This document shows positions 17,434-25,949 of a stretch of DNA of 45,436 bases, in pieces. The notes beneath the pieces are model-generated. The model searched no databases and was not told where the DNA came from. It was given only the letters and a program-made list of their open reading frames with translations. This DNA comes from Paenibacillus sp. 32O-W. Lineage in GTDB: Bacteria > Bacillota > Bacilli > Paenibacillales > NBRC-103111. Location: positions 1 through 45,436 of the forward strand of contig NZ_VEGP01000044.1 of NCBI RefSeq assembly GCF_007679495.1. The letters are read 5' to 3'. Position numbers and translations under genes: made by a program. The number at the start of each line of letters is the position of its first letter. Position 1 is the first letter of the stretch.

Positions 17434-17516
17434 TAACGGAAACAGGTGCGCTTATTGCTTGGAATTCTCCTACTTTCGCGAGCATTTCTTGGGAATAAGG
17501 TCATCTGGTTCCGTTA
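17434..17516. repeat. Extragenic imperfect palindrome, about 83 bp
   Basis: The left arm TAACGGAAACAGGTG and the right arm CATCTGGTTCCGTTA pair at 13 of 15 positions, and the next inner bases (CTTATT against AATAAG) also pair. The whole unit would form a long hairpin. The sequence style is like dispersed extragenic palindromes that I associate with Paenibacillus genomes. A half copy follows. Confidence 0.55.
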
Positions 17517-17542
17517 AAATGATCGAAAGGCCCTTTTGGAGC

Positions 17543-17570
17543 GATTAAGGTCTCTGGGTTCCGTTAAAAC
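17543..17570. repeat. Half copy of the extragenic palindrome
   Basis: The bases ATTAAGGTCTCTGGGTTCCG and the following TTAAAAC repeat the right arm of the neighbouring palindrome with small changes. It lies directly ahead of the APH-like gene promoter region. Confidence 0.45.
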
Positions 17571-17666
17571 CAAACCGTGCATGATTTTCGCATGATCTTT
17601 GGTTGTATACCATTAATCGCCAGTCTCAATTGGGCCGTTATTTTTTAACGACAGGAGGTAATCTCA

Positions 17667-18680
17667 TTGACTGCCAAGATCCTTTTCTCTTCTAAGAAAA
17701 TAGATTCGGTGACCAAGGAACAATTGCAGAAAATGCTGGATCGCTATAACCTGGGAGAACTTATATCCTTTAAACAGACTGAGAAGGGAGTTATGAAACA
17801 AACCATTTTCGTTTCATCCACCTCGGGTGATTATGTTCTCAAAGGCAATCCCATCTATGAAGGACAGTTTGTTGAAGAAAAATTCTTCATAGATCATTTA
17901 AAGGCAAGAACAGACATTCCCGTCCCCGTTCCTTACGTCCTTGATGAGATGAAGGACATCTTTGGCTGGCCCTATGCGATAATGCCTCGTTTGCCCGGAG
18001 TACATTTTAACGACCCTAAGATAGAAGCGGCAATGACTTTTAACGACAGGATACGAATAGCACGAGTATTGGCAAGAGCCTTAGCAGAAATGCATGCCTG
18101 GAAATCCGATATTTTCGGCGAATTCGACCCGATTCATAACACACTGCGTCCATTTCAAGGATCCTATCAAAACTGGCTTTTCAACGAAATCCGATTTTGG
18201 TTGGAGGATGCTAAAAAATACTCCGGCATTAGCCAAGCGGACAAAGATTGGGTGGAAGGATTGCTGGAGAGTTCAAGGAATTCCTTCGAAGAATTGCAGT
18301 CTGCGGCATTTGTTATGGGGGATTTCAAACCTGAAAACATCTTACTGCAACCTGTAGAACAAGACTGGAATTTATGCGGAATAATCGATTTTACTAACTC
18401 GTATTTTGGTGACCCCATTGCCGACTTGGCCAAGATAACCGTGTTATATCTCGATAAAGGAGAAGAGGAATTCGTCAGACATCTTCTGTCCGAATATGCG
18501 AAATTAACTAATGCAAATGTGGCTCTTAAGGAGCGGCTCATAATACATATTCTTTATCGGAAAGTGCTGGATTGGGGATGTGCTTACGCAATAAATAATG
18601 TAACTTGGAGCAAGGAGCTTTCATTTAAGGAATGGGCTTCCGAGTTCATAGACAATAAGCTGCTTGGTCTTATCAACTAA
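17667..18680 (+). CDS. Aminoglycoside-phosphotransferase-fold kinase (APH family)
   Basis: A 337-residue APH/choline-kinase-fold protein. The N-lobe holds YVLKGNP, with the ATP-binding Lys, and the hinge PYAIMPRLPGVHF. The catalytic loop reads FVMGDFKPENILL and the metal motif IIDFTNSYFGDPIADL. In the Brenner motif the usual His (HGDxxxxN) is Gly-Asp here, but catalytic Asp and Asn remain. TTG at 17667 is the start, with AGGAGG 8 nt upstream. It stands alone. The substrate may be an antibiotic, a sugar or a small metabolite; no neighbour indicates which. Confidence 0.8.
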   Translation: MTAKILFSSKKIDSVTKEQLQKMLDRYNLGELISFKQTEKGVMKQTIFVSSTSGDYVLKGNPIYEGQFVEEKFFIDHLKARTDIPVPVPYVLDEMKDIFGWPYAIMPRLPGVHFNDPKIEAAMTFNDRIRIARVLARALAEMHAWKSDIFGEFDPIHNTLRPFQGSYQNWLFNEIRFWLEDAKKYSGISQADKDWVEGLLESSRNSFEELQSAAFVMGDFKPENILLQPVEQDWNLCGIIDFTNSYFGDPIADLAKITVLYLDKGEEEFVRHLLSEYAKLTNANVALKERLIIHILYRKVLDWGCAYAINNVTWSKELSFKEWASEFIDNKLLGLIN

Positions 18681-18868
18681 TCAAAATGAGAGACAGACAA
18701 ACGGAACTTTGACGAGTTCCCGCCAAGCGGCGGAAATAAATAAAGCTCACTTGGGCCATGGACCAATAGCTTTCGCCTACCGGATTTAAATCATAGCAGA
18801 AAATCGGATTTTTCGGGGACGCTAGAGTTGGGGCAAGAAACTGTGGTTTACAAAGAGACACTACAATA

Positions 18869-19120
18869 ATGGCGGCTGAGGGAGCGGAAGTTGTCTTGGT
18901 AGGCCGGCGTAGAGAAAAATTGGCGGAAGTGGCCCAAGTCATTGAGCAGTCGGGTGGCCGAGCCCTGGTGTTTCCTGCGGATGTAACGAATGCAGAAGAG
19001 GTTCACAGGCTGCGGGATCAAGTATTAGCCCAATTGGGGCGGGTAGATGTGTTAATTAACAATGCCGGCGGTACTGGGGCCTACAGCTCCATTCATGACG
19101 CGTTAATGTGGTGTAAATAG
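18869..19120 (+). pseudogene. Short-chain dehydrogenase/reductase remnant
   Basis: Residues AAEGAEVVLVGRRREKL, FPADVTNAEEV and VDVLINNAGG are the beta-2, Asp-Val and NNAG motifs of classical SDRs. The glycine-rich TGxxxGIG start is missing upstream, and the frame ends soon after NNAGG, before the Tyr-x3-Lys catalytic site. Both ends are lost, so it cannot be an active enzyme. The 180 bp before it (18681-18868) hold nothing else recognisable. Confidence 0.85.
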
Positions 19121-19121
19121 G

Positions 19122-19139
19122 GCTCCGTCAGGAGCTTTT
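19122..19139 (+). terminator. Terminator after the SDR remnant
   Basis: GCTCC-GTCA-GGAGC followed by TTTT is a compact intrinsic terminator. It is still intact next to the broken gene. Confidence 0.65.
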
Positions 19140-19322
19140 CTTATTTAACGGGAAAGAGATTATCGACGCAACTATTGAGCTTATATGTAAAACCTAAGTA
19201 AATCTAATTTTTTATATATTTTTTGTTTAGTGATTTTCGTGTTAGCATAAACAGTAGAAGGGCAGGGGACGTTGAATACGGTCCCTGCAAGATAATTCAC
19301 TGCCAAATTCAAGGAGGGTTCA

Positions 19323-19805
19323 ATGATGATAAATGATACGGATCTGAAGCATCTGCAGCGCTGTATTGAACTTGCAAAGGCTGCTCTGGAGGCCGGCGAT
19401 GAGCCGTTCGGTTCTGTACTGGTCTCGGCGGATGGTGACGTGCTTATGGAAGATCATAACCATGTTGCCGGCGGCGACCATACCCAACACCCGGAATTTG
19501 CTCTGGCACGTTGGGCGGCGGGGAACATGACACCGGAAGAAAGAGCCAAGGCGACAGTGTATACCTCGGGCGAACATTGTCCTATGTGTGCTGCTGCCCA
19601 TGGCTGGGTGGGATTAGGCCGGATCGTTTACGCAAGCTCTTCCGCGCAGTTGGCCCAGTGGCTGAACGAAATGGGAGTTGCCGCGTCTCGTGTCCGTAAT
19701 CTTCCGATCCAAGACGTTATTCGTGATACCGTGGTGGAAGGCCCTGTTCCCGAGCTCGCAGAGCAGGTTCGCCAACTCCATCGTCAATTTTACGAGAAGA
19801 AATAG
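19323..19805 (+). CDS. Nucleoside/base deaminase (CDA-fold)
   Basis: A 160-residue zinc deaminase of the cytidine-deaminase-like fold. The zinc and catalytic motif appears as QHPEFALAR (His-Pro-Glu instead of the usual His-Ala-Glu) and the second half as GEHCPMCAAAHGWVGL, with the PCxxC-type cysteines. HPE is normal for the subgroup whose members carry the SGEHCPMC motif. The protein deaminates a purine or pyrimidine base or nucleoside. AAGGAGGG lies just upstream of tandem ATGs at 19323 and 19326. It is monocistronic, bounded by terminators on both sides. Confidence 0.85.
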   Translation: MMINDTDLKHLQRCIELAKAALEAGDEPFGSVLVSADGDVLMEDHNHVAGGDHTQHPEFALARWAAGNMTPEERAKATVYTSGEHCPMCAAAHGWVGLGRIVYASSSAQLAQWLNEMGVAASRVRNLPIQDVIRDTVVEGPVPELAEQVRQLHRQFYEKK

Positions 19806-19833
19806 TAACTGGCCGAGTATAGGGGGCGCGAAT

Positions 19834-19878
19834 GAACCACCGAAGGATGAAAAATCCAGTGCGGTGGTTCTTTTATTT
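19834..19878 (+). terminator. Terminator after the deaminase gene
   Basis: A perfect 9-bp stem GAACCACCG/CGGTGGTTC encloses 19 nt and is followed by TTTTATTT. Confidence 0.8.
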
Positions 19879-19921
19879 CTCTCTTCTTCTATGCCATTAT
19901 TATGAATGGGGGCGATGAAGG

Positions 19922-20667
19922 ATGTTCCAGGATTTCAAGATCGTCGGCGACCGTCCGGTAGCGATTCAAGTCAAAGAATACGTCAAACGTTTAATTATAA
20001 AAGGGGCGCTTCAGGCGGACCAGAAGCTGCCTTCCACGCGAGAAGCGAGCGGTCTGCTTCGGGTGAGCCGCAATACAATCATTGCTGCCTATGAAGGCCT
20101 GGAGGATGACGGATTTACGTATGCAATTCCCGGCAAGGGCAGCTATGTGGCCGCCATGGCAAACCAGTCGGCTGCAGATAATCGGGGAGCTGACGGCTCT
20201 GCCGCCTGGCAGATTGACTGGAAAGCAATAATGAAACGCTGATCGACGCTCTGGAAAGCATTAAGCGTGCCCGCACCATCCATACCTCCACAGTCGACCA
20301 GTCGATTTTATATCAATATTTGCTTAACGGAAATTTCGATAAATATGTAAAAAAAGCTCGGACAGAGTATAAGCGCAAATATGAGCTGACAAAAGCATGC
20401 TGTGAAGCACATCTCCCGGAGGCGCAGCTGACTGGCGATGGGGGCCTGCATTTGTTCCTCACCTTCCCGGCAGGCGTAGATACACGCCAGCTGCTGGAAG
20501 CTTGCACAGAGCAGGGAGTAATCTTTACGCCGGGTGACAGGTTTTTTATTCAAGAAGGCGAAGGGACGAATACATTGCGGCTTGGTTTTTCACGAGTAAC
20601 GGATGAAAATATCGAACGGGGTATTCAAATCATCGGAGAACAGGCGCGCAGATTTTTTAAAATATAA
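19922..20667 (+). pseudogene. MocR/PdxR-type GntR regulator with large internal deletion
   Basis: The first part (107 residues to the TGA at 20240) is a GntR winged helix (VAIQVKEYVKRLIIKGALQ, LPSTREASGLLRVSRNTI). After a frame change at about 20235 the sequence resumes as LIDALESIKRARTIHTSTVD and runs to FSRVTDENIERGIQIIG at 20667, the C-terminal end of the aminotransferase-like domain of MocR proteins. About 200-250 residues between them, including the PLP lysine, are missing. The repeat CTGGAAAGCA on both sides of the junction may mark the deletion event. It probably once regulated the aminotransferase gene downstream. Confidence 0.85.
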
Positions 20668-20759
20668 GGATTTATAAGTGTGCGGCCGCTGCGGGTATAA
20701 CCTACATGCAGCTGCCGGATCGTATTATGAGCGGAAACAGGAATGGGGGATGATGCAGT

Positions 20760-21944
20760 ATGTTTCGAGAAGAGGGGGCAGGGCGGTTTCTATCCTCGCG
20801 TGTACGGGGTATTCGGCCTTCGGGAATTCGTGCTTTTTTCGATTTGAATGCAGCAGGCGGGGACACAATCGCCCTTGGGGTCGGAGAGCCCGATTTCGTT
20901 ACGCCGGACAGGGTACGTGAAGCTTGTATTCAAGCATTGCGTGATGGGCAGATGAAATATACCTCAAATGCCGGCTTGAAGGAGCTGCGGGAGGAGATTT
21001 CCGCTTATTTATCCAGAAGCTTCGCGCTTTCTTATGACCCTGAGCAGGAAATAATCGTGACGGTGGGGAGCAGTGAAGCCGTGGACCTGTCACTGCGGGC
21101 AGTGATTGATCCGGGAGACGAGGTGCTGATTCCGGCGCCAAACTATATTGCCTATGAACCAATTGCTTATCTGCACGGAGGTAAAATTGTGGAGGTGGCT
21201 GCTGCGGCAGAAGAACAGTTCAAGCTGACCCCGCAGGCGCTGCAAGCAGCCATTACGCCTCATTCCAAGGTTTTGATGATCAATTACCCATGTAATCCGA
21301 CCGGAACCGTTATGACGGAGCAGGATTGGCTGCCGATTGCAGAACTAGTAATCCAACATAATTTGATTGTCATTTCGGATGAAGTTTATGCCGAGTTGAC
21401 GTATGGGAAGAAGCATGTCAGTATCGCCTCGTTGCCGGGCATGAAGGAGCGTACAATTGTCATCAGCGGTTTTTCCAAAGCGTTTGCGATGACAGGCTGG
21501 CGGGTAGGCTATGCCTGTGGTCCTCGTGAGCTGATCGGCGGCATGCTGAAAATCCACCAGTACACGGCCATGTGTGCTCCCATCATTGCCCAGATTGCCG
21601 CGATCGAAGCGTTGCGTCGTGGCTTGGCTGCCAAGGATGAAATGATGGCGAGCTACAATGAACGCCGCAAGCTGTTTGTCAGTGGCTTGAATGCAATCGG
21701 ATTGGCCTGTCACGAGCCTGAGGGGGCTTTCTATGCTTTCCCTTCGATTACTTCTACCGGTATGTCATCTGAGCAGTTTGCTCTTCGGCTGCTGGAGGAA
21801 GCGAAGGTGGCGGTCGTGCCGGGACATGTATTCGGATCAGGCGGAGAGGGCTTTATTCGCTGCTCATATGCGGCTTCGCTCGTCGATTTGGAGAAGGCAC
21901 TGGAGCGGATGGGAAGGTTTATGCAGGCAATGCAGCCGGTCTGA
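20760..21944 (+). CDS. PLP-dependent aminotransferase, class I/II
   Basis: A 394-residue fold-type I aminotransferase. Recognisable parts are ALGVGEPDFVTP near the N-terminus, MINYPCNPTGTVMT, VISDEVYAELTYG, the PLP lysine in SGFSKAFAMTGWRVGY and the carboxylate-binding Arg in EGFIRCSYA. It resembles the PatA/AspC-like subgroup that uses aspartate, aromatic or other amino acids; the substrate is not certain. The ATG at 20760 lies after a GGGGGAT stretch at long spacing. It follows a broken MocR-type regulator, so its former control is probably lost. Confidence 0.9.
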   Translation: MFREEGAGRFLSSRVRGIRPSGIRAFFDLNAAGGDTIALGVGEPDFVTPDRVREACIQALRDGQMKYTSNAGLKELREEISAYLSRSFALSYDPEQEIIVTVGSSEAVDLSLRAVIDPGDEVLIPAPNYIAYEPIAYLHGGKIVEVAAAAEEQFKLTPQALQAAITPHSKVLMINYPCNPTGTVMTEQDWLPIAELVIQHNLIVISDEVYAELTYGKKHVSIASLPGMKERTIVISGFSKAFAMTGWRVGYACGPRELIGGMLKIHQYTAMCAPIIAQIAAIEALRRGLAAKDEMMASYNERRKLFVSGLNAIGLACHEPEGAFYAFPSITSTGMSSEQFALRLLEEAKVAVVPGHVFGSGGEGFIRCSYAASLVDLEKALERMGRFMQAMQPV

Positions 21945-21976
21945 TGAAAATCTAAGCGTAAAGAGAAAACTGAGAG

Positions 21977-22017
21977 AGAGCTTCAACTCTTCATTGCGGC
22001 AGGTTGAAGCTCTTTTT
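21977..22017 (+). terminator. Strong terminator after the aminotransferase gene
   Basis: AGAGCTTCAAC and GTTGAAGCTCT form a perfect 11-bp stem followed by TTTT. Confidence 0.9.
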
Positions 22018-22024
22018 GCTATAC

Positions 22025-22051
22025 AAGGATAAACGGCTATCGCCGTCCTTA
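22025..22051. repeat. 27-nt hairpin repeat, copy 1
   Basis: The sequence begins AAGGATAAACGGC and ends GCCGTCCTTA, folding as a hairpin with a TATC loop. An identical 27-nt copy lies at 36084-36110. It directly follows a terminator. Confidence 0.7.
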
Positions 22052-22191
22052 GGACGGGCGCGTTTACCAATGAAATATAAGAACAGGTATAGATGAAAAC
22101 TTATACGCTTATATTTTAAAAACACTTCCTGTCCTCTCACCAAACCTATGTTCTATCATTGAAGCTAGTCTATCAATCTTCTTCATTTTTC

Positions 22192-22208
22192 CTTACACCA
22201 TCTGTAAG
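22192..22208. promoter_or_regulatory. BceR-like operator candidate
   Basis: CTTACA-CCATC-TGTAAG is a perfect inverted repeat about 95 bp upstream of the ABC ATPase start. It resembles the TNACA-N4-TGTAA consensus known for BceR-type regulators, with one extra base in the spacer. Confidence 0.6.
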
Positions 22209-22231
22209 TATTTTTAGCTTTTTATACTGGT

Positions 22232-22237
22232 TATAAT
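22232..22237 (+). promoter_or_regulatory. Promoter -10 element of the bce-type operon
   Basis: A perfect TATAAT lies 24 bp downstream of the putative BceR site. The -35 region is poor, as expected for an activator-dependent promoter. Confidence 0.5.
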
Positions 22238-22301
22238 GTGTATAGCTCAAATCGATCGATGATTATTCCGGAAAGTGATATTCAAAAAAGGAGAGTTATA
22301 C

Positions 22302-23081
22302 ATGGTCAGGCAAGAAAAATTGCTAGAGGTTCAAGACTTGCAGAAAAGCTACGGAAGGAAAAACAATATAACAAAAGCGTTAAACGGGATCAGTTTTGAC
22401 ATTCTCCCGGGAGAATTTCTGGGAATCATGGGACCCAGCGGCTCCGGTAAAACGACATTGCTAAACTGCATTGCGACCATTATCAAACCGACATCCGGGC
22501 GTGTCCTTTTAAACGGGAAAAACATCAGCGCTTTTGATAGTAAGGATTTAGCCGAATACCGCGGCAGTCGAATCGGCTATTTGTTTCAAAACTTTGAATT
22601 GCTGGATAATCTAACGGGTCAAGAAAATATATTATTACCCGTATCCATCCATGGGATGGAGCTGACAAAAGCGCGTGCGAAATTAGATGAGCTGGCAAGT
22701 TTCTTGGAAATTACCGACATCCTTGACAAATTTCCATCTCAAATGTCCGGGGGACAAAAGCAAAGAGTAGCCGCCGCACGCAGTTTGATTTCCGATCCGG
22801 ATATCGTTCTGGCGGATGAACCGACAGGGGCATTGGACACACGCTCCGCGAGAACTTTAATGAATAAGTTGGACGGTATGAATAGAAGCAGCGGTAGAAC
22901 GATTTTAATGGTTAGCCACGACCCGAATGCGGCAAGCTTTTGCTCTAGAATCCTGTTTATTCAAGATGGTGTCATCTTTCATGAATTGCGCCGCAAACAA
23001 GAGGAGTCTCGCGAGAAATTTTATGAAAGAATCTTGCAGGTGCTGGCCCAGCTTGGGGGAGGAAGCGCAAATGTTCTCTAG
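22302..23081 (+). CDS. BceA-type ABC transporter ATP-binding protein
   Basis: The ATPase subunit of a peptide-antibiotic resistance transporter. It shows Walker A GPSGSGKTT, the Q-loop in YLFQNFELLDNLTG, the signature MSGGQKQRVAAAR, Walker B IVLADEPTGALD and the switch His in MVSHDPNAA. The start at 22302 (MVRQEK) follows AAAGGAGAG at good spacing; the frame is open from 22275. Its 3' end overlaps the permease gene. With the permease and the two-component genes it forms a BceABRS-type module that detects and removes cell-wall-active peptides such as bacitracin-like compounds from their lipid targets. Confidence 0.92.
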   Translation: MVRQEKLLEVQDLQKSYGRKNNITKALNGISFDILPGEFLGIMGPSGSGKTTLLNCIATIIKPTSGRVLLNGKNISAFDSKDLAEYRGSRIGYLFQNFELLDNLTGQENILLPVSIHGMELTKARAKLDELASFLEITDILDKFPSQMSGGQKQRVAAARSLISDPDIVLADEPTGALDTRSARTLMNKLDGMNRSSGRTILMVSHDPNAASFCSRILFIQDGVIFHELRRKQEESREKFYERILQVLAQLGGGSANVL

Positions 23082-25239
23082 ATTGATTTTTCGTAATGCC
23101 AAACGCAGCCGCAAGGAAAATTTGATCTACTTTGCAACACTTGTAACGGCAGTCGCCTCGTTTTATATCATTCTTTCACTTGGAAGACAAGATGTTATTT
23201 TATTTTTAAGGGAGTTTGAAAGTGATGCGATTGATAAACTTTTAGCTCAAATGCGACTTGTATATGTATTTGCTTTATTTTTATTGTTTTTCTTGATTTT
23301 ATTCGCTAACCGGTACCAATTGAATCGACGAAGCAAAGAGTTTGGGCTCTATCTCATGTTAGGAATGCGTAAGGAACGCCTTGTTCTTCAGCTTTTGGCA
23401 GAGGGATTCGTTACTTCTGTTTTGGCACTTCTTGGCGGCATTTTAATCGGCGCATTTGTGGCGGAAATCATCAGCTTGACGGTTTCTAAATTAGTCGGGC
23501 AGGGAATTATCGGGCATCAAATGAGCTTGTCGGTGAGTGCGATTTTCTCTACCATCATCGGTTTTTTATTCATTCAGTGTACAGCACTCGTCATTCTTGG
23601 TGGAAGATTGTTTAATCAAGAGGTCCATCAATTGCTTTATGAGCAAATGGATAAGAAAACAGATATGGGGCATTTTAAAGGCAACGTAATCCATATTATG
23701 GCAGGTTCTGTCATGTTAGGTGCAGCCTATTGGATTGTTTTATATCATTTCATGGACTTTGCAGGCCTGCTTCTGTTTGTGGCCTTGGCGCTTGGAAGCC
23801 TGGGAACGATCCTTTTTATGAGGGGATTTGGCAAATTACTAGGCTTAATGGCTAGCTTGTCCAAGCGCAAAACGACTAAAGGGCTGCACACCTTTACATT
23901 AAGGCAGTTTCAAGAGAACATAGCGAATCGATCTGCATCTGTTGCCGTAACATCGATTCTAATTACGTTGTCAATCATTTTGCTGGCCAACGGCGCTTCA
24001 ACGATTTTAAGTTCGGGAAGTCATTTATATAATAGAGATTCCTCGTTATATGATTTTACGGTTCAAGGGGATCGGCAAAAGGTTGAGCAATTTCTTACTT
24101 CAGAAAAAATGGTACCCTATGTTGAGGACCTAAATCTTTTGGAAATGGGAAGGATGAAATACCTTTATGAACATGGGGAAGAAGACTCGCCTTTATCTTT
24201 AGTTGATTGGTCCAAATTAAGGGAGCAAATCATCATGGCTCTGCCAAGCAGCTATAAAGAGCGATTTTTATCGGGAGAAATGCAGGGCTACAGTATCAGC
24301 TCGGAAAACCCTGAAGCACTTAATCTGCTTGGGGTGCTAGAGATTGATGCAGCGAAGCCTTACCTCATTCCTGAAACATCCTATAATGGACTTTTAGAAG
24401 CTATAGGCGAGAGACCTCTGAATCTGCATTCAGATGAAATTGCTTTATACTTTAATCCGGATTTTGTGCCTATGGATGATCTCGGAAGCATGCCCGTACT
24501 GGATCATATTCTGAAAAAGGCTGCAATGGAAGGGGAAAGTTTGCTGAGCATTAACGATCAGGCAATCTTTATCCGCCCATCCACTCCAATGAGAGGATTA
24601 GTCGCAGACCGTTCTATACAGATTCTTTCAGCATTTATCGTGCCCGATCCTATGTTTGAACGACTAATAAATACGGAAACCTATGTGTCCTATTGGAATT
24701 TCCGCATCCCGCCAAAGCTGCAAGACGAACAAGGTTTAATGATTCCAATGATGGAGGCTAGAGATTTATTAAAAGCTTCTGGCTTCGACTTTGAAAGTTA
24801 TTTACAAAACTTTGGACGGAAACTTTTCTATGTAGTAGCCGGTAGTTATACGACATTATATATGGGATTCTTATTTTTGATTATTGCTTGTACGGTGTTG
24901 GCTTTACAATTTCTGACACAGATGAAGCAGACAGCCGGGCGCTATGTAACGCTTTCCATGTTGGGCGCCAAACGTCATCAAATGAAAAAATCAATGCATA
25001 GACAGGTGTTGTTGACCTTTCTCTTACCAATATCTCTAGCCTGCGTCAGTGGAGCGGTCGGGATAAGGGCTATGATTTCTTTTGTTATGATTCGCATCGA
25101 GGACAACGCGCTGATGTATCCGATCGCCTTTATCTTTGCCTGTATTGTCATCGTAATTTTGGCCATTTATGGAGTAACCGTTGCCCGTACGGCAGATCAC
25201 GAGATCGATAAATTACGCTGGAAGCCAAATATAGATTAA
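23071..25239 (+). CDS. BceB-type ABC transporter permease
   Basis: The start at 23071 (MFSRLIFRNAKRSRKENL), behind GGGGGAGG and overlapping the ATPase gene by 11 bp, gives 722 residues. The N-terminus KRSRKENLIYFATLVTAVAS, the FtsX-like block YQLNRRSKEFGLYLMLGMRK and a large extracellular domain between TM7 and TM8 (about residues 320-560) fit the ten-helix BceB architecture. The C-terminal TM8-10 block includes VTLSMLGAKRHQMKKSM. The large extracellular domain is where BceB-type proteins sense peptide or peptide-lipid complexes and signal to the kinase. Confidence 0.9.
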   Translation: MFSRLIFRNAKRSRKENLIYFATLVTAVASFYIILSLGRQDVILFLREFESDAIDKLLAQMRLVYVFALFLLFFLILFANRYQLNRRSKEFGLYLMLGMRKERLVLQLLAEGFVTSVLALLGGILIGAFVAEIISLTVSKLVGQGIIGHQMSLSVSAIFSTIIGFLFIQCTALVILGGRLFNQEVHQLLYEQMDKKTDMGHFKGNVIHIMAGSVMLGAAYWIVLYHFMDFAGLLLFVALALGSLGTILFMRGFGKLLGLMASLSKRKTTKGLHTFTLRQFQENIANRSASVAVTSILITLSIILLANGASTILSSGSHLYNRDSSLYDFTVQGDRQKVEQFLTSEKMVPYVEDLNLLEMGRMKYLYEHGEEDSPLSLVDWSKLREQIIMALPSSYKERFLSGEMQGYSISSENPEALNLLGVLEIDAAKPYLIPETSYNGLLEAIGERPLNLHSDEIALYFNPDFVPMDDLGSMPVLDHILKKAAMEGESLLSINDQAIFIRPSTPMRGLVADRSIQILSAFIVPDPMFERLINTETYVSYWNFRIPPKLQDEQGLMIPMMEARDLLKASGFDFESYLQNFGRKLFYVVAGSYTTLYMGFLFLIIACTVLALQFLTQMKQTAGRYVTLSMLGAKRHQMKKSMHRQVLLTFLLPISLACVSGAVGIRAMISFVMIRIEDNALMYPIAFIFACIVIVILAIYGVTVARTADHEIDKLRWKPNID

Positions 25240-25275
25240 GGAACCGTTTAATATCCCATCGAAGGAGGTGCCGAA

Positions 25276-25941
25276 GTGGCAAGGATTATCATTGTTGAAG
25301 ATGATTCATGGATGAGAGAAGAGTTAATAGACATATTGCAAAAAGCCGGTTACGAAGCGGCAGCCATTACGGATTTTCATGATATAGCTCAACAAATAGC
25401 CGCTTTGGCACCAGACTTGGTCTTATTAGACATCAATTTGCCGGAACAATCCGGATTTGACATATGCCGAAGTCTAAAATCAAGGGGGATTGGTCCCATA
25501 TTGATTCTTACTTCTAGGGATAAGCTGCAGGATGAATTACATGGTCTTCATTTAGGTGCAGATGATTATCTCACAAAGCCATGCAATCGCGATCGATTAT
25601 TAGCGCGCATTCAGAACCTGCTAAGAAGATTTGAAAGCCAACCAGGCTGGATAGACGGGGGCGGTTTTTGGCTGGACCCCAATACCTTTACTTTGTATAA
25701 GGGCTCACAATCGTTATTATTATCAGCTAATGAAGGGAAAATTTTATTGGCTTTAGCGCAGCATAGGCCTGAGATTGTAACCAAGTCAACACTGAGTGAG
25801 CTTTTATGGGGAACAGACCAATATATAGACGAAAATGCCCTTCAAGTAAATCTCACTCGTTTACGAAAAACACTTCGACAATTAAACCTGGAAAATCAAA
25901 TTGAAACGATAAGGGGTCAGGGGTATCGGCTTAGGGGGTAG
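25276..25941 (+). CDS. Response regulator, OmpR family (BceR-type)
   Basis: 221 residues. The receiver domain has the acidic pair EDD at residues 8-10, phosphoacceptor D52 in LVLLDINLP, a Thr/Ser in ILTSRDKL and Lys in LTKPCNRD. The C-terminal winged helix (ALQVNLTRLRKTLRQL, IRGQGYRLRG) is OmpR/PhoB type. GTG start with AAGGAGGTG upstream. It follows the permease by 36 bp and precedes the kinase by 8 bp, so all four genes are one operon. It probably binds the inverted repeat upstream of the ATPase gene. Confidence 0.93.
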   Translation: MARIIIVEDDSWMREELIDILQKAGYEAAAITDFHDIAQQIAALAPDLVLLDINLPEQSGFDICRSLKSRGIGPILILTSRDKLQDELHGLHLGADDYLTKPCNRDRLLARIQNLLRRFESQPGWIDGGGFWLDPNTFTLYKGSQSLLLSANEGKILLALAQHRPEIVTKSTLSELLWGTDQYIDENALQVNLTRLRKTLRQLNLENQIETIRGQGYRLRG

Positions 25942-25949
25942 GTGAAACC

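Noticed and set aside
17399-17516. One combined mobile element of terminator plus palindrome
   Set aside because: The terminator has its own perfect stem and T-tract; the palindrome begins after it and no target-site duplication is visible.
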